Below, piece by piece: positions 1 to 7,214 of a stretch of 25,109 nt of DNA. Origin of the DNA: CALVUP01 sp964422195. GTDB taxonomy: Bacteria > Bacillota_I > Bacilli_A > RF39 > UBA660. Where the stretch lies: NCBI GenBank assembly GCA_964422195.1, contig CAYRAF010000015.1, positions 1 through 25,109 of the forward strand. Reading direction: 5' to 3'. The notes beneath the pieces are model-generated. The model saw nothing but the letters and a program-made list of their open reading frames with translations. It was not told the origin of the DNA and made no database searches. A program made the position numbers and the translations under genes. The first letter of the stretch is position 1. Every line of letters starts with the position of its first letter.

Positions 1-2
1 TA

Positions 3-326
3 ACACAAATGACATTTGGATTCTCAAGAGATGATGCTGGTAAATTCTTAGATGCATACTATGATGCAAAAATCTTTGAAAATGATCCATTTGCAAAACT
101 TGATCAAAATGGTGTAGGTAAGTTAATGGAAACAGCTATTAAACTTGGAAAACCAGTTAATGAAAAATTACATATAGGAATTTGTGGTGAACACGGTGGG
201 GATCCTACAAGTGTAGAATTCTGTCATAACATTGGACTTGATTATGTATCATGTTCTCCATTTAGAGTTCCTATTGCAAGACTTTCTGCTTCACAAGCTG
301 CAATTAATGCAGGAAGCAACAAATAA
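3..326 (+). CDS. ppdK: Pyruvate,phosphate dikinase, C-terminal part (5' end outside window)
   Basis: The reading frame is open from the window edge, so only about the last 107 codons are present. They match the C-terminal PEP/pyruvate-binding barrel of pyruvate,phosphate dikinase: TQMTFGFSRDDAG near the start, then the catalytic-cysteine segment ICGEHGGDPTSVEFCH and the closing VSCSPFRVPIARL. In this family the cysteine of CGEHGGD is the general acid/base that protonates or deprotonates the enol of pyruvate. The enzyme interconverts ATP + Pi + pyruvate and AMP + PPi + PEP in the cytoplasm, and in anaerobic Bacillota often works in PPi-linked glycolysis. The ATG at 9 is internal, because the upstream residues T-Q also belong to the family motif. 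The related PEP synthase and enzyme I share the fold, but CGEHGGDP...VSCSPFRVP is dikinase-specific. A terminator follows directly. Confidence 0.95.
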   Translation, partial: TQMTFGFSRDDAGKFLDAYYDAKIFENDPFAKLDQNGVGKLMETAIKLGKPVNEKLHIGICGEHGGDPTSVEFCHNIGLDYVSCSPFRVPIARLSASQAAINAGSNK

Positions 327-335
327 TAAAAGTTT

Positions 336-363
336 AAAAGACTAGATAAAACTAGTCTTTTTT
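336..363 (+). terminator. Intrinsic terminator after ppdK
   Basis: A perfect 10-bp stem (336-345 with 352-361, arms AAAAGACTAG / CTAGTCTTTT) encloses a 6-nt loop and ends in a T run. It closes the ppdK transcript. A TATAAT hexamer at 368-373, immediately downstream, could be the -10 of the next gene, so the two signals are nearly fused. No convincing -35 is visible. Confidence 0.85.
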
Positions 364-389
364 ATGTTATAATTGATATAGGTGATATT

Positions 390-1043
390 ATGAAAAAAAA
401 GATAATATCTTTAATTTGTGCCATGATAATATTATTATTAATATTTGGTGTTTTTATTTGTAAATCAAGAATAAAAGATAAAAATAATTCAGATGATAAC
501 ACATCGATAGAAACTAGTAATAATAAAGAAAATGATAATACCAATGATAACGATAATTATAATAACAAAAAAAATACTGATGATAGCAACCAAAATAATG
601 TAAATAAAAATAAAGAAAAATCTAAAGATGAACAAAAGAGTAATAATAAAACTGATAACAATAATCCTAAAACAAATACAAAAGAGTCTAATAAAAATAA
701 AACACAAACAATTACTTATTCATGTCCAAGTGGATATAGTTTAAATGGTAAAAAATGTATTAGTGTAATTAACGCAAACTATAAATGTCCAGAAAATACG
801 ACTGATTATTCTAATGAAGGTATTCCTAGTAATACATACTGTGTTAATTTAAATGAAGGTTATGAAATAAATGGTAATTCATGTCCTAGTGGATATGGTT
901 TTGTTTCAGTTATTACTATTGGACAACCTACTAAATACAAATGTTTACCATTACACAACAAAATATATACATGTCCTAGTGATTATATATTAAATAATCA
1001 GAAATGTACTAAAACTATTAATGCGACTATAAATAAGAATTAG
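390..1043 (+). CDS. Membrane-anchored cysteine-repeat surface protein, unknown function
   Basis: This 217-residue protein has a basic N-terminus and one hydrophobic segment at about residues 5-24 (a membrane anchor or uncleaved signal). A low-complexity Asn/Lys/Asp/Ser linker follows (about 28-104), then a cysteine-rich C-terminal part. The latter contains two copies of a unit of the type Y(S/T)CPS(G/D)YxLNxxKC followed by INA, at about 106-127 and near 193-214. Between them are more divergent CP... and SCPSGYGF pieces, so cysteines fall at regular spacing and could form disulfides outside the cell. The start is chosen for AGGTGAT just upstream of ATG. The composition suggests a surface stalk with small EGF-like knots. 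I do not recognise a named family, and no function can be assigned beyond extracellular, membrane-tethered. No terminator is obvious after it. Confidence 0.7.
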   Translation: MKKKIISLICAMIILLLIFGVFICKSRIKDKNNSDDNTSIETSNNKENDNTNDNDNYNNKKNTDDSNQNNVNKNKEKSKDEQKSNNKTDNNNPKTNTKESNKNKTQTITYSCPSGYSLNGKKCISVINANYKCPENTTDYSNEGIPSNTYCVNLNEGYEINGNSCPSGYGFVSVITIGQPTKYKCLPLHNKIYTCPSDYILNNQKCTKTINATINKN

Positions 1044-1192
1044 GTGATTATTTGGATTATTATGTGTAATTTCTGTTCATTTTTTCCTAAATAATGGGTA
1101 TTATGATACAGTAATGCATGGTAAACGAATGCTTTTAGCAACTATTATAACTAATTATATTAATAGAATTAAATTTATAAAAGGAGAAAAAA

Positions 1193-2086
1193 ATGAAAGC
1201 TATATGTATTGGTCAAGCAGCATATGATATTACATTAATTATGGATAGTTATCCTATAGAGAATCAAAGAGCAAATATTAAAGAAAAGATAGAATGTGGA
1301 GGAGGATCTGCTTCTAATTGTGCTATTTTACTCGAAAAATGGGAAATAGATACTAGTTTTGCAGGCACTATTGGTAATGACTATTATGGTAATAAGATTA
1401 AAGATGAATTTGATAGAATTAATACAAAATATTTAGATATTAAAGATGCTACTATTACACCTGTTAGTTACATTATAACTGCAATCGATAATAATACTAG
1501 AACTATATTAAAGAATAGAAAAAAAGATATAAAAATATCTATAAAGTACGATAATGAAAAATATGATTTAATTATGTTGGATGGTTATGAAAAAGATTTT
1601 GCCAGTAAAGTTTTAAATAATAATAAAACTGCTATTAGTATTTTAGATGCCGGAAGTATTAAGGAAGAAACTTTAGAATTAGCAAAAAAGGTTAAAATAC
1701 TAGCATGTTCTAAGGATTTTGCTGAGGAATATACCAATATAAGAATAGATTTTAATGATATTAATAGTTTAATTAGTATTCATAAAAAACTTGAACAAGA
1801 TTTTAATAATATAATATTAATAACTCTTGAAGATAAAGGGTGCTTTATAAAATCAGATAATTATAAAATAATTCCATCAATTCAAGTAGATGTTAAGGAT
1901 ACTACCGCAGCTGGTGATATATTTCATGGAGCTTTAGGATATTTTCTATTAAATGATACTAATTTAGAAAATGCAGTTAAAAAAGCTAATATTGCAGGGG
2001 CACTATCAGTAGGTAAAATCGGTGGAAGAAATTCTATCCCAGATTATAATAAAGTTGAGGAAGTATATGATGCATTATCTAAATAG
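1193..2086 (+). CDS. PfkB/ribokinase-family sugar kinase
   Basis: The 297-residue product has both PfkB signatures: the Gly-rich substrate motif GGGSASNCA at 36-44 and the C-terminal ATP/anion-hole motif DTTAAGDIFHGAL starting at 236, with D242 as the expected catalytic base. The N-terminal ICIGQAAYDITLIMD strand and the full-length Rossmann-like body fit cytoplasmic kinases that phosphorylate a sugar or nucleoside hydroxyl with ATP. Substrate cannot be read from the sequence; fructose, ribose, adenosine or 2-keto-3-deoxygluconate are all possible. The usual GAGD is AAGD here, a common variant. ATG at 1193 is preceded by AAAAGGAG at good spacing. Its last 20 bases overlap the start of the downstream Smr gene, so the two are translationally coupled. 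Confidence 0.9.
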   Translation: MKAICIGQAAYDITLIMDSYPIENQRANIKEKIECGGGSASNCAILLEKWEIDTSFAGTIGNDYYGNKIKDEFDRINTKYLDIKDATITPVSYIITAIDNNTRTILKNRKKDIKISIKYDNEKYDLIMLDGYEKDFASKVLNNNKTAISILDAGSIKEETLELAKKVKILACSKDFAEEYTNIRIDFNDINSLISIHKKLEQDFNNIILITLEDKGCFIKSDNYKIIPSIQVDVKDTTAAGDIFHGALGYFLLNDTNLENAVKKANIAGALSVGKIGGRNSIPDYNKVEEVYDALSK

Positions 2087-2330
2087 TAATTCTCTTCCTA
2101 GTATTGATTTACATGGGAATACTAGGGATATTGCTAGAGTATTAATAAATGAATTTATTGAGGAAAGTTATAAGATGAGGTATCAGTATATAAGGATTAT
2201 TCATGGTATTGGAAAAGGTATTTTAAAAGATACGGTGAAACAAACTTTAAAAGTTAATAAACACGTAATTAAATACAAAATTAATAATTTTAATATTGGT
2301 GAAACTATTGTTGAACTTAATTTAAAATAA
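2067..2330 (+). CDS. Stand-alone Smr-domain protein
   Basis: An 87-residue protein that is essentially only an Smr domain, the domain found at the C-terminus of MutS2 and in small MutS-related proteins. It shows the family marks DLHG (14-17) and the glycine loop IHGIGKGIL (45-53), followed by the usual beta-rich end. Smr domains bind or cut branched nucleic acid, and some act on mRNA of collided ribosomes. Which of these applies here is unknown. The frame is open further upstream, but a tandem ATGATG at 2067/2070 sits 6-9 bases after GAGG (2057-2060), inside the end of the kinase gene, so I place the start there. No mutS2 core is fused to it. Its co-transcription with a PfkB kinase has no obvious functional reason. 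Confidence 0.85.
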   Translation: MMHYLNSNSLPSIDLHGNTRDIARVLINEFIEESYKMRYQYIRIIHGIGKGILKDTVKQTLKVNKHVIKYKINNFNIGETIVELNLK

Positions 2331-2332
2331 AA

Positions 2333-2361
2333 TTGACAAATATGAGTTTTTATGCTAGTAT
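2333..2361 (+). promoter_or_regulatory. Strong sigma-A promoter for the 2394-5618 gene pair
   Basis: A perfect -35 TTGACA (2333-2338) lies 17 bases before -10 TAGTAT (2356-2361), which also has the extended TG at 2353-2354. It starts three bases after the smr stop codon. The leader ends with the strong site GGAGGGGGATT before ATG 2394. Confidence 0.85.
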
Positions 2362-2393
2362 ATTAGACATCATTCTTTGGAGGGGGATTATAT

Positions 2394-3983
2394 ATGAGTG
2401 AAAATTATGATGATAATAGAAGAGATTTATTAAGAAATTTTCTATTGAAAGTGATATTAATAATCATTTTTGTATTATTAATAGTTTGGCTTGTGCCAAA
2501 ATTTACTGTTAAATCAACTAAGAATACTAAAGAAATTGATAATGTAGTTACTACAGATCAAGTTTTTAGTGATAATTTAAGTATAATGAAAAGTGCAGCT
2601 AGAGATTATTTTACAAAGGATAAGTTACCTGTAGAAGTAGGAGATACTACAAAAATAACTTTACAAGAGTTATATGATCAAGGTCTATTGACTGAAAGAA
2701 TAGACAAAAATGGTAACGCTTGTGCAGTTTCAGATTCTTATGCTAGTGTAACTAGAGAAGAAAAAGAATATTTAATGAAAGTTAATCTTAAATGTGGTAA
2801 AGAAGAAGATTATGTATTGATTCATTTAGGAGATTATTCATATTGTACTAATGAGAATAATGTATGTGAAAAAGAATCAAGTGTTTCTTCATATACTGAT
2901 GATTATTCAAGTAAAGGGTATGGTTATGGATATTATGGTGGTTCTAAGGGAAGTTATAGAGTAAATGGCAACCAATCTAATAATGGTGTTAGAAGAATTG
3001 CAAAAAGAATAATTAAACGTTATACAATTACTAAACCGGTTACAACTACTAGAACTATTACAACAACTACTAATAAGTCAACTACTACTAGCAAGATTAC
3101 TACTAAAACTATAATCAAAAAAATTAAAAAAATAATCAAAAAAGTATCTACTGAGTCTGATGTAAATGATTATACAGATAAAGATGAAGATATTACACCT
3201 GATACTCCAAGTAAGAGTTATTTATATGAGTATGCTAAAGCAAGTAAAATAACTACTTATAAATGGGGTAATTGGTCATCATGGAAAACTTATAAAGATG
3301 CTGATGGTATTAAAGCTATTACATGTGATGCAAAAGATTTTACTTGTTTAAGAGAAGTTCAAACAAAACAAGAATTTGAAAAAGTAGGTACATATACAAA
3401 ATATTATAAAAAATCTAGAGAAGAATCACAAAAATTATCTTCATATACAGCAAAATATTGTAAGAGTTATAACTATGTAGTATATGGAAGTACAATTTAT
3501 TATACTACTGGATCAACTTCAGGATATAATTCAACAACTAGTGGTTCTTGGTCTAAATCAGGTAGTGTTACTACATATTCAACACCACCATCAGACAGTG
3601 CAACTGTAAGATATGTATTAGTTGGTGCAGATTATTCAGATTGTTCTGAAACATGTTCAACTTTACCAAAATATAAATATCAAAAATATACATATACTGG
3701 TGGAACTTTAAAAAAGGCTGGTACTTATAGATCATCTACTGATTATAAATTAGATGTTACTTGTAGTGATGTTGTTTCTAAAACAATACCTGTCTATGCA
3801 AATGTAACAGTTTATGATGTAGTAGAAAGAAAAGAACCTGCATATGCTTATGTTAAATATTATCGTGAAAGAAAACGTACATTATCTACTTCTACATCTT
3901 CAGATGTAAAATGGAGTTATTATAATGATAGATCTTTATTAGATAATGGTTATACATATACTGGTCAAAAGAAAGAAAAGTAG
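2394..3983 (+). CDS. Single-pass membrane protein with Thr/Tyr-rich ectodomain, unknown
   Basis: 529 residues. A charged cytoplasmic N-terminus is followed by one membrane helix at about 16-35. Outside, residues about 66-141 form a compact module beginning SAARDYFTKDKLP and ending LKCGKEEDYV. The same layout is found in the protein at 9663. A Gly/Tyr/Ser run (near 172-195), a Thr-rich stretch with Lys/Ile clusters (about 205-255) and an acidic patch follow. The C-terminal 250 residues are rich in Tyr, Ser, Thr and Lys with scattered cysteines, including KWGNWSSWKTY, reminiscent of the WxxW core of thrombospondin type-1 repeats. ATG 2394 follows GGAGGGGG, one of the strongest binding sites in the window, so it is probably abundant. 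The lipoprotein gene starts 15 bases after its stop, so the two form an operon. Likely a cell-surface or envelope protein; no enzymatic motif seen. Confidence 0.75.
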   Translation: MSENYDDNRRDLLRNFLLKVILIIIFVLLIVWLVPKFTVKSTKNTKEIDNVVTTDQVFSDNLSIMKSAARDYFTKDKLPVEVGDTTKITLQELYDQGLLTERIDKNGNACAVSDSYASVTREEKEYLMKVNLKCGKEEDYVLIHLGDYSYCTNENNVCEKESSVSSYTDDYSSKGYGYGYYGGSKGSYRVNGNQSNNGVRRIAKRIIKRYTITKPVTTTRTITTTTNKSTTTSKITTKTIIKKIKKIIKKVSTESDVNDYTDKDEDITPDTPSKSYLYEYAKASKITTYKWGNWSSWKTYKDADGIKAITCDAKDFTCLREVQTKQEFEKVGTYTKYYKKSREESQKLSSYTAKYCKSYNYVVYGSTIYYTTGSTSGYNSTTSGSWSKSGSVTTYSTPPSDSATVRYVLVGADYSDCSETCSTLPKYKYQKYTYTGGTLKKAGTYRSSTDYKLDVTCSDVVSKTIPVYANVTVYDVVERKEPAYAYVKYYRERKRTLSTSTSSDVKWSYYNDRSLLDNGYTYTGQKKEK

Positions 3984-3998
3984 TTAGGGGTGAATGGT

Positions 3999-5618
3999 AT
4001 GAAATTTAATAAATTTGATGTGAAGAAGGTTATAGCAGTATTATCAATAGGTGCGGTAGTTGCTGGATCATTTAGTGCTTGTTCTACTACTGATAAAAAA
4101 GAAGAAGATAATTCGGATAATAAATTAAATTTAACTGATGATCAACTTGCATTATTAACATTTACAGAGCTTATGCAACAATTAAAAGCTGGTTTAAAAA
4201 AAGACAATGCACAATTAGTTTATAATTTTTTAGATAACTTTAATGGAAATTTTGCAGATAGCCTAAAATTAGATGGTGATCAAGATCATAAATTCCAAAT
4301 TACTTGGGATACAGCAATTGCTATGCGTCTTGCATATAATAATTTTACAGCTACTGATATGTATGAAATGTTTGATGATTATGAACTTATGAATTCAGAA
4401 TCATTAAAAAAATTAATTACAAATTACACTACAATGTCAATTCCTGCATATTTGAGACTTCAAAATAATACAGGTATTGATACATTAATAAATGGAAAAG
4501 AAGCTAAAGATTTTTATTTAAAATATGAAAATCAATTAATTAGCATTAACAAAGCTAGATTTTCATATATTGAGTCTGGTACAAAAGAAGCACAAGAAAA
4601 TTTTGAAGCTGCTTGTAAGAAAATGAAATCATATATTAAAGCTGATTTCTTAAATGATGATGGTGAAGTATCATTTGGTAGCTTAAATGATGTATATATT
4701 TCAGGATCTCAAGCTTCAGTAGTACCTATTATATCAGCTGCAGCTGATATAATGAGAAATACTCCAAGCAAATTGAAAGAAAGTCAAGTTGTTGAAATTA
4801 ATGGTGATGGATATTGTAGTACTATAAAAGCAAATATAGAAGAAAACTTGAATAAACTAGAAACTGCTAGAGTTATATTAAATAGTAATAAAATAACTGG
4901 CGAAGAAACTACAAATGAAACAACAACAGAAGCTACTGTTGAGTCAGGAATTGATATTAAATATGAAATTATTAGAAATGCTGCGATTGCAGAATTAACA
5001 GCTAATAAGAAGTATTATATTAGTGATCAATTATCTACTTTACCAATATATCCTTTTAATGTAAAAGTAGTAGATGAATTAACTACTCAAGCATCTGCTT
5101 ATATTAGTTCTGGTTCTTATTCGCGTAGTAAAACTACTACTAAGTCATATAGTAGTAGAGAAGATCTTGTAAAAGATTATCCAGAATTAGAAAAAGAAGC
5201 TAAAAAGCAAGAAGAAGAAATTTCTAAAAAATATAAAGAAGAAAATGCTAAGAAAAAGAAAAAAGCTGAGAAAGAAGCTAAGAAAAAAGCAAAACAAAAA
5301 AGTAAAGAAAATAAGAAAAAAGCAAATGAAGAAATTTCAAAGAAAAATGAAGATGCCAAAGTAATAGATAAAAATGGAAATACATATGATAATTATGATG
5401 TAAAAGATGGAAATACAGGCAATGTAGTAATTGATGAAGATCATACACAAGAAGATGAAAATGGTAACAATGATACTAATTTTGATGGACCTATATATGA
5501 TAAAAATGGTAATGTAATCGCAGGTATGGTTAGAATATCATTTAGTAAAATTTCTAGTATATTTAATGGTTTATCAAAAAATACAGTTTCTAATATTAAA
5601 TCATTAATTAAGAGATAA
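3999..5618 (+). CDS. Lipoprotein with helical domain, Lys/Glu coiled coil and DKNGN repeats
   Basis: 539 residues from ATG 3999, which sits 8 bases after AGGGG. A GTG at 3990 in the same frame lies within that binding site and is rejected. The N-terminus is a lipoprotein signal: basic start, hydrophobic core, then GSFSAC with C28 as the probable lipidated cysteine. Residues about 40-330 are predicted mostly helical. Positions about 164-218 match the downstream protein at 5708 almost without gaps (KEA, Y..Y, SIN.A, G..E). A Tyr/Ser/Thr-rich section precedes a highly charged Lys/Glu/Ala coiled coil (about 396-455). The tail has two DKNGN-type copies, IDKNGNTYDNYDV and YDKNGNVIAGMV, and a basic amphipathic end. 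Probably tethered to the outer face of the membrane with a long charged rod. Function unknown. Confidence 0.8.
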   Translation: MKFNKFDVKKVIAVLSIGAVVAGSFSACSTTDKKEEDNSDNKLNLTDDQLALLTFTELMQQLKAGLKKDNAQLVYNFLDNFNGNFADSLKLDGDQDHKFQITWDTAIAMRLAYNNFTATDMYEMFDDYELMNSESLKKLITNYTTMSIPAYLRLQNNTGIDTLINGKEAKDFYLKYENQLISINKARFSYIESGTKEAQENFEAACKKMKSYIKADFLNDDGEVSFGSLNDVYISGSQASVVPIISAAADIMRNTPSKLKESQVVEINGDGYCSTIKANIEENLNKLETARVILNSNKITGEETTNETTTEATVESGIDIKYEIIRNAAIAELTANKKYYISDQLSTLPIYPFNVKVVDELTTQASAYISSGSYSRSKTTTKSYSSREDLVKDYPELEKEAKKQEEEISKKYKEENAKKKKKAEKEAKKKAKQKSKENKKKANEEISKKNEDAKVIDKNGNTYDNYDVKDGNTGNVVIDEDHTQEDENGNNDTNFDGPIYDKNGNVIAGMVRISFSKISSIFNGLSKNTVSNIKSLIKR

Positions 5619-5638
5619 GAGATAGCAATATCTCTTTT
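5617..5638 (+). terminator. Intrinsic terminator after the lipoprotein gene
   Basis: An 8-bp stem (5617-5624 with 5629-5636) closes a GCAA tetraloop and runs into TTTTCTTATTT. It overlaps the TAA stop. The T run is interrupted, so strength is probably moderate. Confidence 0.65.
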
Positions 5639-5643
5639 CTTAT

Positions 5644-5672
5644 TTGACAAAATATGTTAAATGTGTTACAAT
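5644..5672 (+). promoter_or_regulatory. Sigma-A promoter for gene 5708
   Basis: TTGACA at 5644-5649, a 17-base spacer, and TACAAT at 5667-5672 with an extended TG (5664-5665). It begins a few bases after the preceding terminator. The leader ends in AGGAGGGGGATT before ATG 5708, the same strong binding site as for gene 2394. Confidence 0.85.
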
Positions 5673-5707
5673 ATGCAACTGTAATGAGTTAGAATAGGAG
5701 GGGGATT

Positions 5708-6379
5708 ATGAAAAGTGTTAAAGAATATCGTGGCTTTATAATTCCTGAATCATATTTAAAAATTTTAAGATTAGGTTGTTATAATTATACTACAAATAAT
5801 ATAACTGAGAATACTAATACTTTAGATGTAAATCCAGATACTGATTTTTATGATGTAAGTAGAGTAATATTTAGTTATACAAATAAACTAGCTAATGATT
5901 ATGAACATTTAAATTATGACGTAAAGCAATTTGCAGAACTATTATTTATGGATGATAAAGAAGCTATTGGAGTGTATAAAGAGTATCAGAAAATGATTGT
6001 AAGTATTAATCAAGCTAAGATAAATATGCGATTAAATGGTAATACAGAAGAATTTATCTCAGCATATTCAAAATTTTATACTAGAGTAATGCAAGATTTT
6101 ATTTATAAGAATAGAGTTGAATATAAAAACGATGGTATATATACAATATTAAAACCAATGATACATGGTGTAAGTAATAGTGTAGACTTTTATAAAAAAG
6201 AAGGATCTGATGAGCGTATGTATATTATTCCTTTCCCAGAGAAAAAATTAAAAATGGTTGATAATATATGTGATATGAAGACATTAGAAAATATTAATAG
6301 TAATTTAGAAACATTATCCATTGTTCAAAGTAAAGACAAGGTAAAATCAAAAAAAGTTGACAAAATTGTACAAATATGA
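5708..6379 (+). CDS. Soluble helical protein of unknown function, related to lipoprotein 3999
   Basis: 223 residues, no signal peptide and no membrane segment, so probably cytoplasmic. I do not recognise a named family. Residues 84-114 align without a gap to 167-197 of the lipoprotein encoded just upstream: both have KEA, Y..Y, SIN.A, then G..E at the same spacing, and both continue to a D-F-(L/I) about 20 residues later. The two probably share a helical domain, in one protein displayed outside the membrane and in the other kept inside. The C-terminal 30 residues are Lys-rich. The gene has its own strong promoter and a GGAGGGGG binding site, implying high expression. Its last codons contain the -35 box of the next gene's promoter and the stop is TGA. 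Confidence 0.7.
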   Translation: MKSVKEYRGFIIPESYLKILRLGCYNYTTNNITENTNTLDVNPDTDFYDVSRVIFSYTNKLANDYEHLNYDVKQFAELLFMDDKEAIGVYKEYQKMIVSINQAKINMRLNGNTEEFISAYSKFYTRVMQDFIYKNRVEYKNDGIYTILKPMIHGVSNSVDFYKKEGSDERMYIIPFPEKKLKMVDNICDMKTLENINSNLETLSIVQSKDKVKSKKVDKIVQI

Positions 6380-6385
6380 TATAAT
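6357..6385 (+). promoter_or_regulatory. Consensus sigma-A promoter for gene 6433, inside the end of gene 5708
   Basis: Perfect TTGACA (6357-6362), 17 bases, perfect TATAAT (6380-6385), plus extended TG (6377-6378). The -35 and spacer lie in the final codons of gene 5708, and the extended TG is the first two bases of its TGA stop. This is the best promoter match in the window. Confidence 0.9.
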
Positions 6386-6432
6386 TTACACAGTTAAGGA
6401 TAAGAGGGGTTAAATATAGGGGGTTGAGTATT

Positions 6433-6852
6433 ATGAAACAAACATATATATTCGAGTATCAAAATGAAAATGATTTTAGAAAAAAAGAAAGATCAGTTAG
6501 AAAATATAATATGTTAGCATATAAAAAAATGACTTTTGAATATTATCCTGAAATTAGAAATGGTAATTTTTTAGGAAAAATAGTTGAAGAAAATAAAAAA
6601 GAAAAATATATTAATTATGAATTAAAATTACCAACAGATAAATTATTTGCAAAAGTTCATGGTGAAATGGTATTACATTATACTGTTTATACTGATAAAC
6701 ATATTGTATTACTTACTAACATAACACCTGAAGATATTTTGGAAGAAGGTCATAGAGCTGAGCTAACTACTTATAAAGGTGTTATGGTTTCTAAAGCAAA
6801 TCCTGAGAAGGATATGTTTAAAATTAATTTATTGAATATGTTACAAAAATAA
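6433..6852 (+). CDS. Small soluble protein, unknown function
   Basis: 139 residues from ATG 6433, chosen because AGGGGG at 6418-6423 is correctly spaced; a TTG at 6424 in frame overlaps that site. No signal peptide or membrane helix. The N-terminal half is rich in Tyr, Lys and Glu (ENDFRKKERSVRKYN), and the C-terminal half carries the segment NITPEDILEEGHRAELTTYK followed by a short hydrophobic end. I do not recognise the family. It has the strongest promoter match in the window and a terminator of its own, so it is a highly expressed single-gene unit. It directly precedes the tRNA pair but has no evident link to it. A cytoplasmic housekeeping or regulatory role is possible but not shown. Confidence 0.7.
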   Translation: MKQTYIFEYQNENDFRKKERSVRKYNMLAYKKMTFEYYPEIRNGNFLGKIVEENKKEKYINYELKLPTDKLFAKVHGEMVLHYTVYTDKHIVLLTNITPEDILEEGHRAELTTYKGVMVSKANPEKDMFKINLLNMLQK

Positions 6853-6874
6853 GCATTATTAAATGCTTATTTTT
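6846..6874 (+). terminator. Intrinsic terminator after gene 6433
   Basis: A perfect 11-bp stem (6846-6856 with 6863-6873) with a 6-base loop and a following T run, overlapping the stop codon region. Confidence 0.85.
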
Positions 6875-6895
6875 ATATTAAATTTAAAAAAAGTG

Positions 6896-6924
6896 TTGAT
6901 TAATATAGATGTTTATGTTATTAT
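6896..6924 (+). promoter_or_regulatory. Promoter of the tRNA pair
   Basis: TTGATT (6896-6901), 17-base spacer, TATTAT (6919-6924) with extended TG (6916-6917). Initiation would fall about 12 bases before the first tRNA, fitting a short 5' leader. Confidence 0.75.
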
Positions 6925-6942
6925 TATTAAGTAACCAATTGC

Positions 6943-7019
6943 GGACCCTTAGCTCAGTTGGTTAGAGCATCCGGCTCATAACCGGGCGGTCATAGGTTCA
7001 AGTCCTATAGGGTCCACCA
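6943..7019 (+). tRNA. tRNA with CAT anticodon, most likely tRNA-Ile2 (lysidine type)
   Basis: Complete 77-nt cloverleaf with encoded CCA: acceptor 6943-6949 pairs with 7009-7015, D stem 6952-6955/6965-6968, anticodon loop CTCATAA at 6975-6981 with anticodon CAT at 6977-6979, T loop TTCAAGT. A CAT anticodon can be elongator Met, initiator Met or Ile2. The acceptor begins GGACC, so base pairs C4-G69 and C5-G68, the TilS recognition pairs in Ile2, are present. It closely resembles Bacillus and Mycoplasma Ile2 sequences as I remember them. If correct, C34 is converted to lysidine and the tRNA reads ATA, a very common codon here. An initiator is excluded because the first acceptor pair is normal Watson-Crick. 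Confidence 0.85.
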
Positions 7020-7027
7020 TTTTTTTT

Positions 7028-7112
7028 GCGGGTATGGCGGAATTGGCAGACGCACTAGACTTAGGATCTAGCGGGGCAACCCTTGCAGGTTCAACTCCTG
7101 TTACCCGCACCA
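7028..7112 (+). tRNA. tRNA-Leu (TAG anticodon)
   Basis: 85-nt class II tRNA with a long variable arm and encoded CCA. Acceptor GCGGGTA (7028-7034) pairs with TACCCGC (7102-7108). Anticodon stem CTAGA/TCTAG encloses CTTAGGA, anticodon TAG at 7062-7064. It lies 8 bases after the CAT tRNA and is co-transcribed. Its last 18 bases (7095-7112) recur at 8335-8352, marking it as the attachment site of an inserted element. Confidence 0.95.
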
Positions 7113-7121
7113 CATGAAAAT

Positions 7122-7154
7122 AAACCCTTGTATATCAAGGGTTTTATTTTTTTT
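7122..7154 (+). terminator. Terminator of the tRNA operon (element-borne copy)
   Basis: Perfect 9-bp stem AAACCCTTG/CAAGGGTTT (7122-7130 with 7136-7144), loop TATAT, then a long T run. The same hairpin occurs at 8362-8384 beyond the second copy of the tRNA tail. The copy here came with the inserted element, and the other is probably the original chromosomal terminator. Confidence 0.9.
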
Positions 7155-7184
7155 AATCTTGTTTTTAGTCTTGTTTAGGCCTTG
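7151..7184 (+). repeat. Left cluster of 11-bp repeats, possible recombinase arm sites
   Basis: Three adjacent units: TTTTAATCTTG (7151-7161), TTTTAGTCTTG (7163-7173) and the degenerate TTTAGGCCTTG (7174-7184). The middle unit is identical to both units at 8182-8203, in the same orientation, on the other side of the cargo gene. Paired direct repeats near both ends are typical of arm sites bound by the N-terminal domain of tyrosine integrases, as in lambda and Tn916; that role is inferred. Confidence 0.6.
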
Positions 7185-7214
7185 TTTGCATAATAAAATG
7201 CTATTGCTAGTATT

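Noticed and set aside
489..707. Antisense open frame rich in Ile and Phe
   Set aside because: Mirror of the Asn/Lys-rich linker of the cysteine-repeat protein; no binding site.
5177..5359. Antisense open frame rich in Phe, Ser and Ala
   Set aside because: It is simply the complement of the Lys/Glu/Ala coiled-coil codons of the lipoprotein gene.
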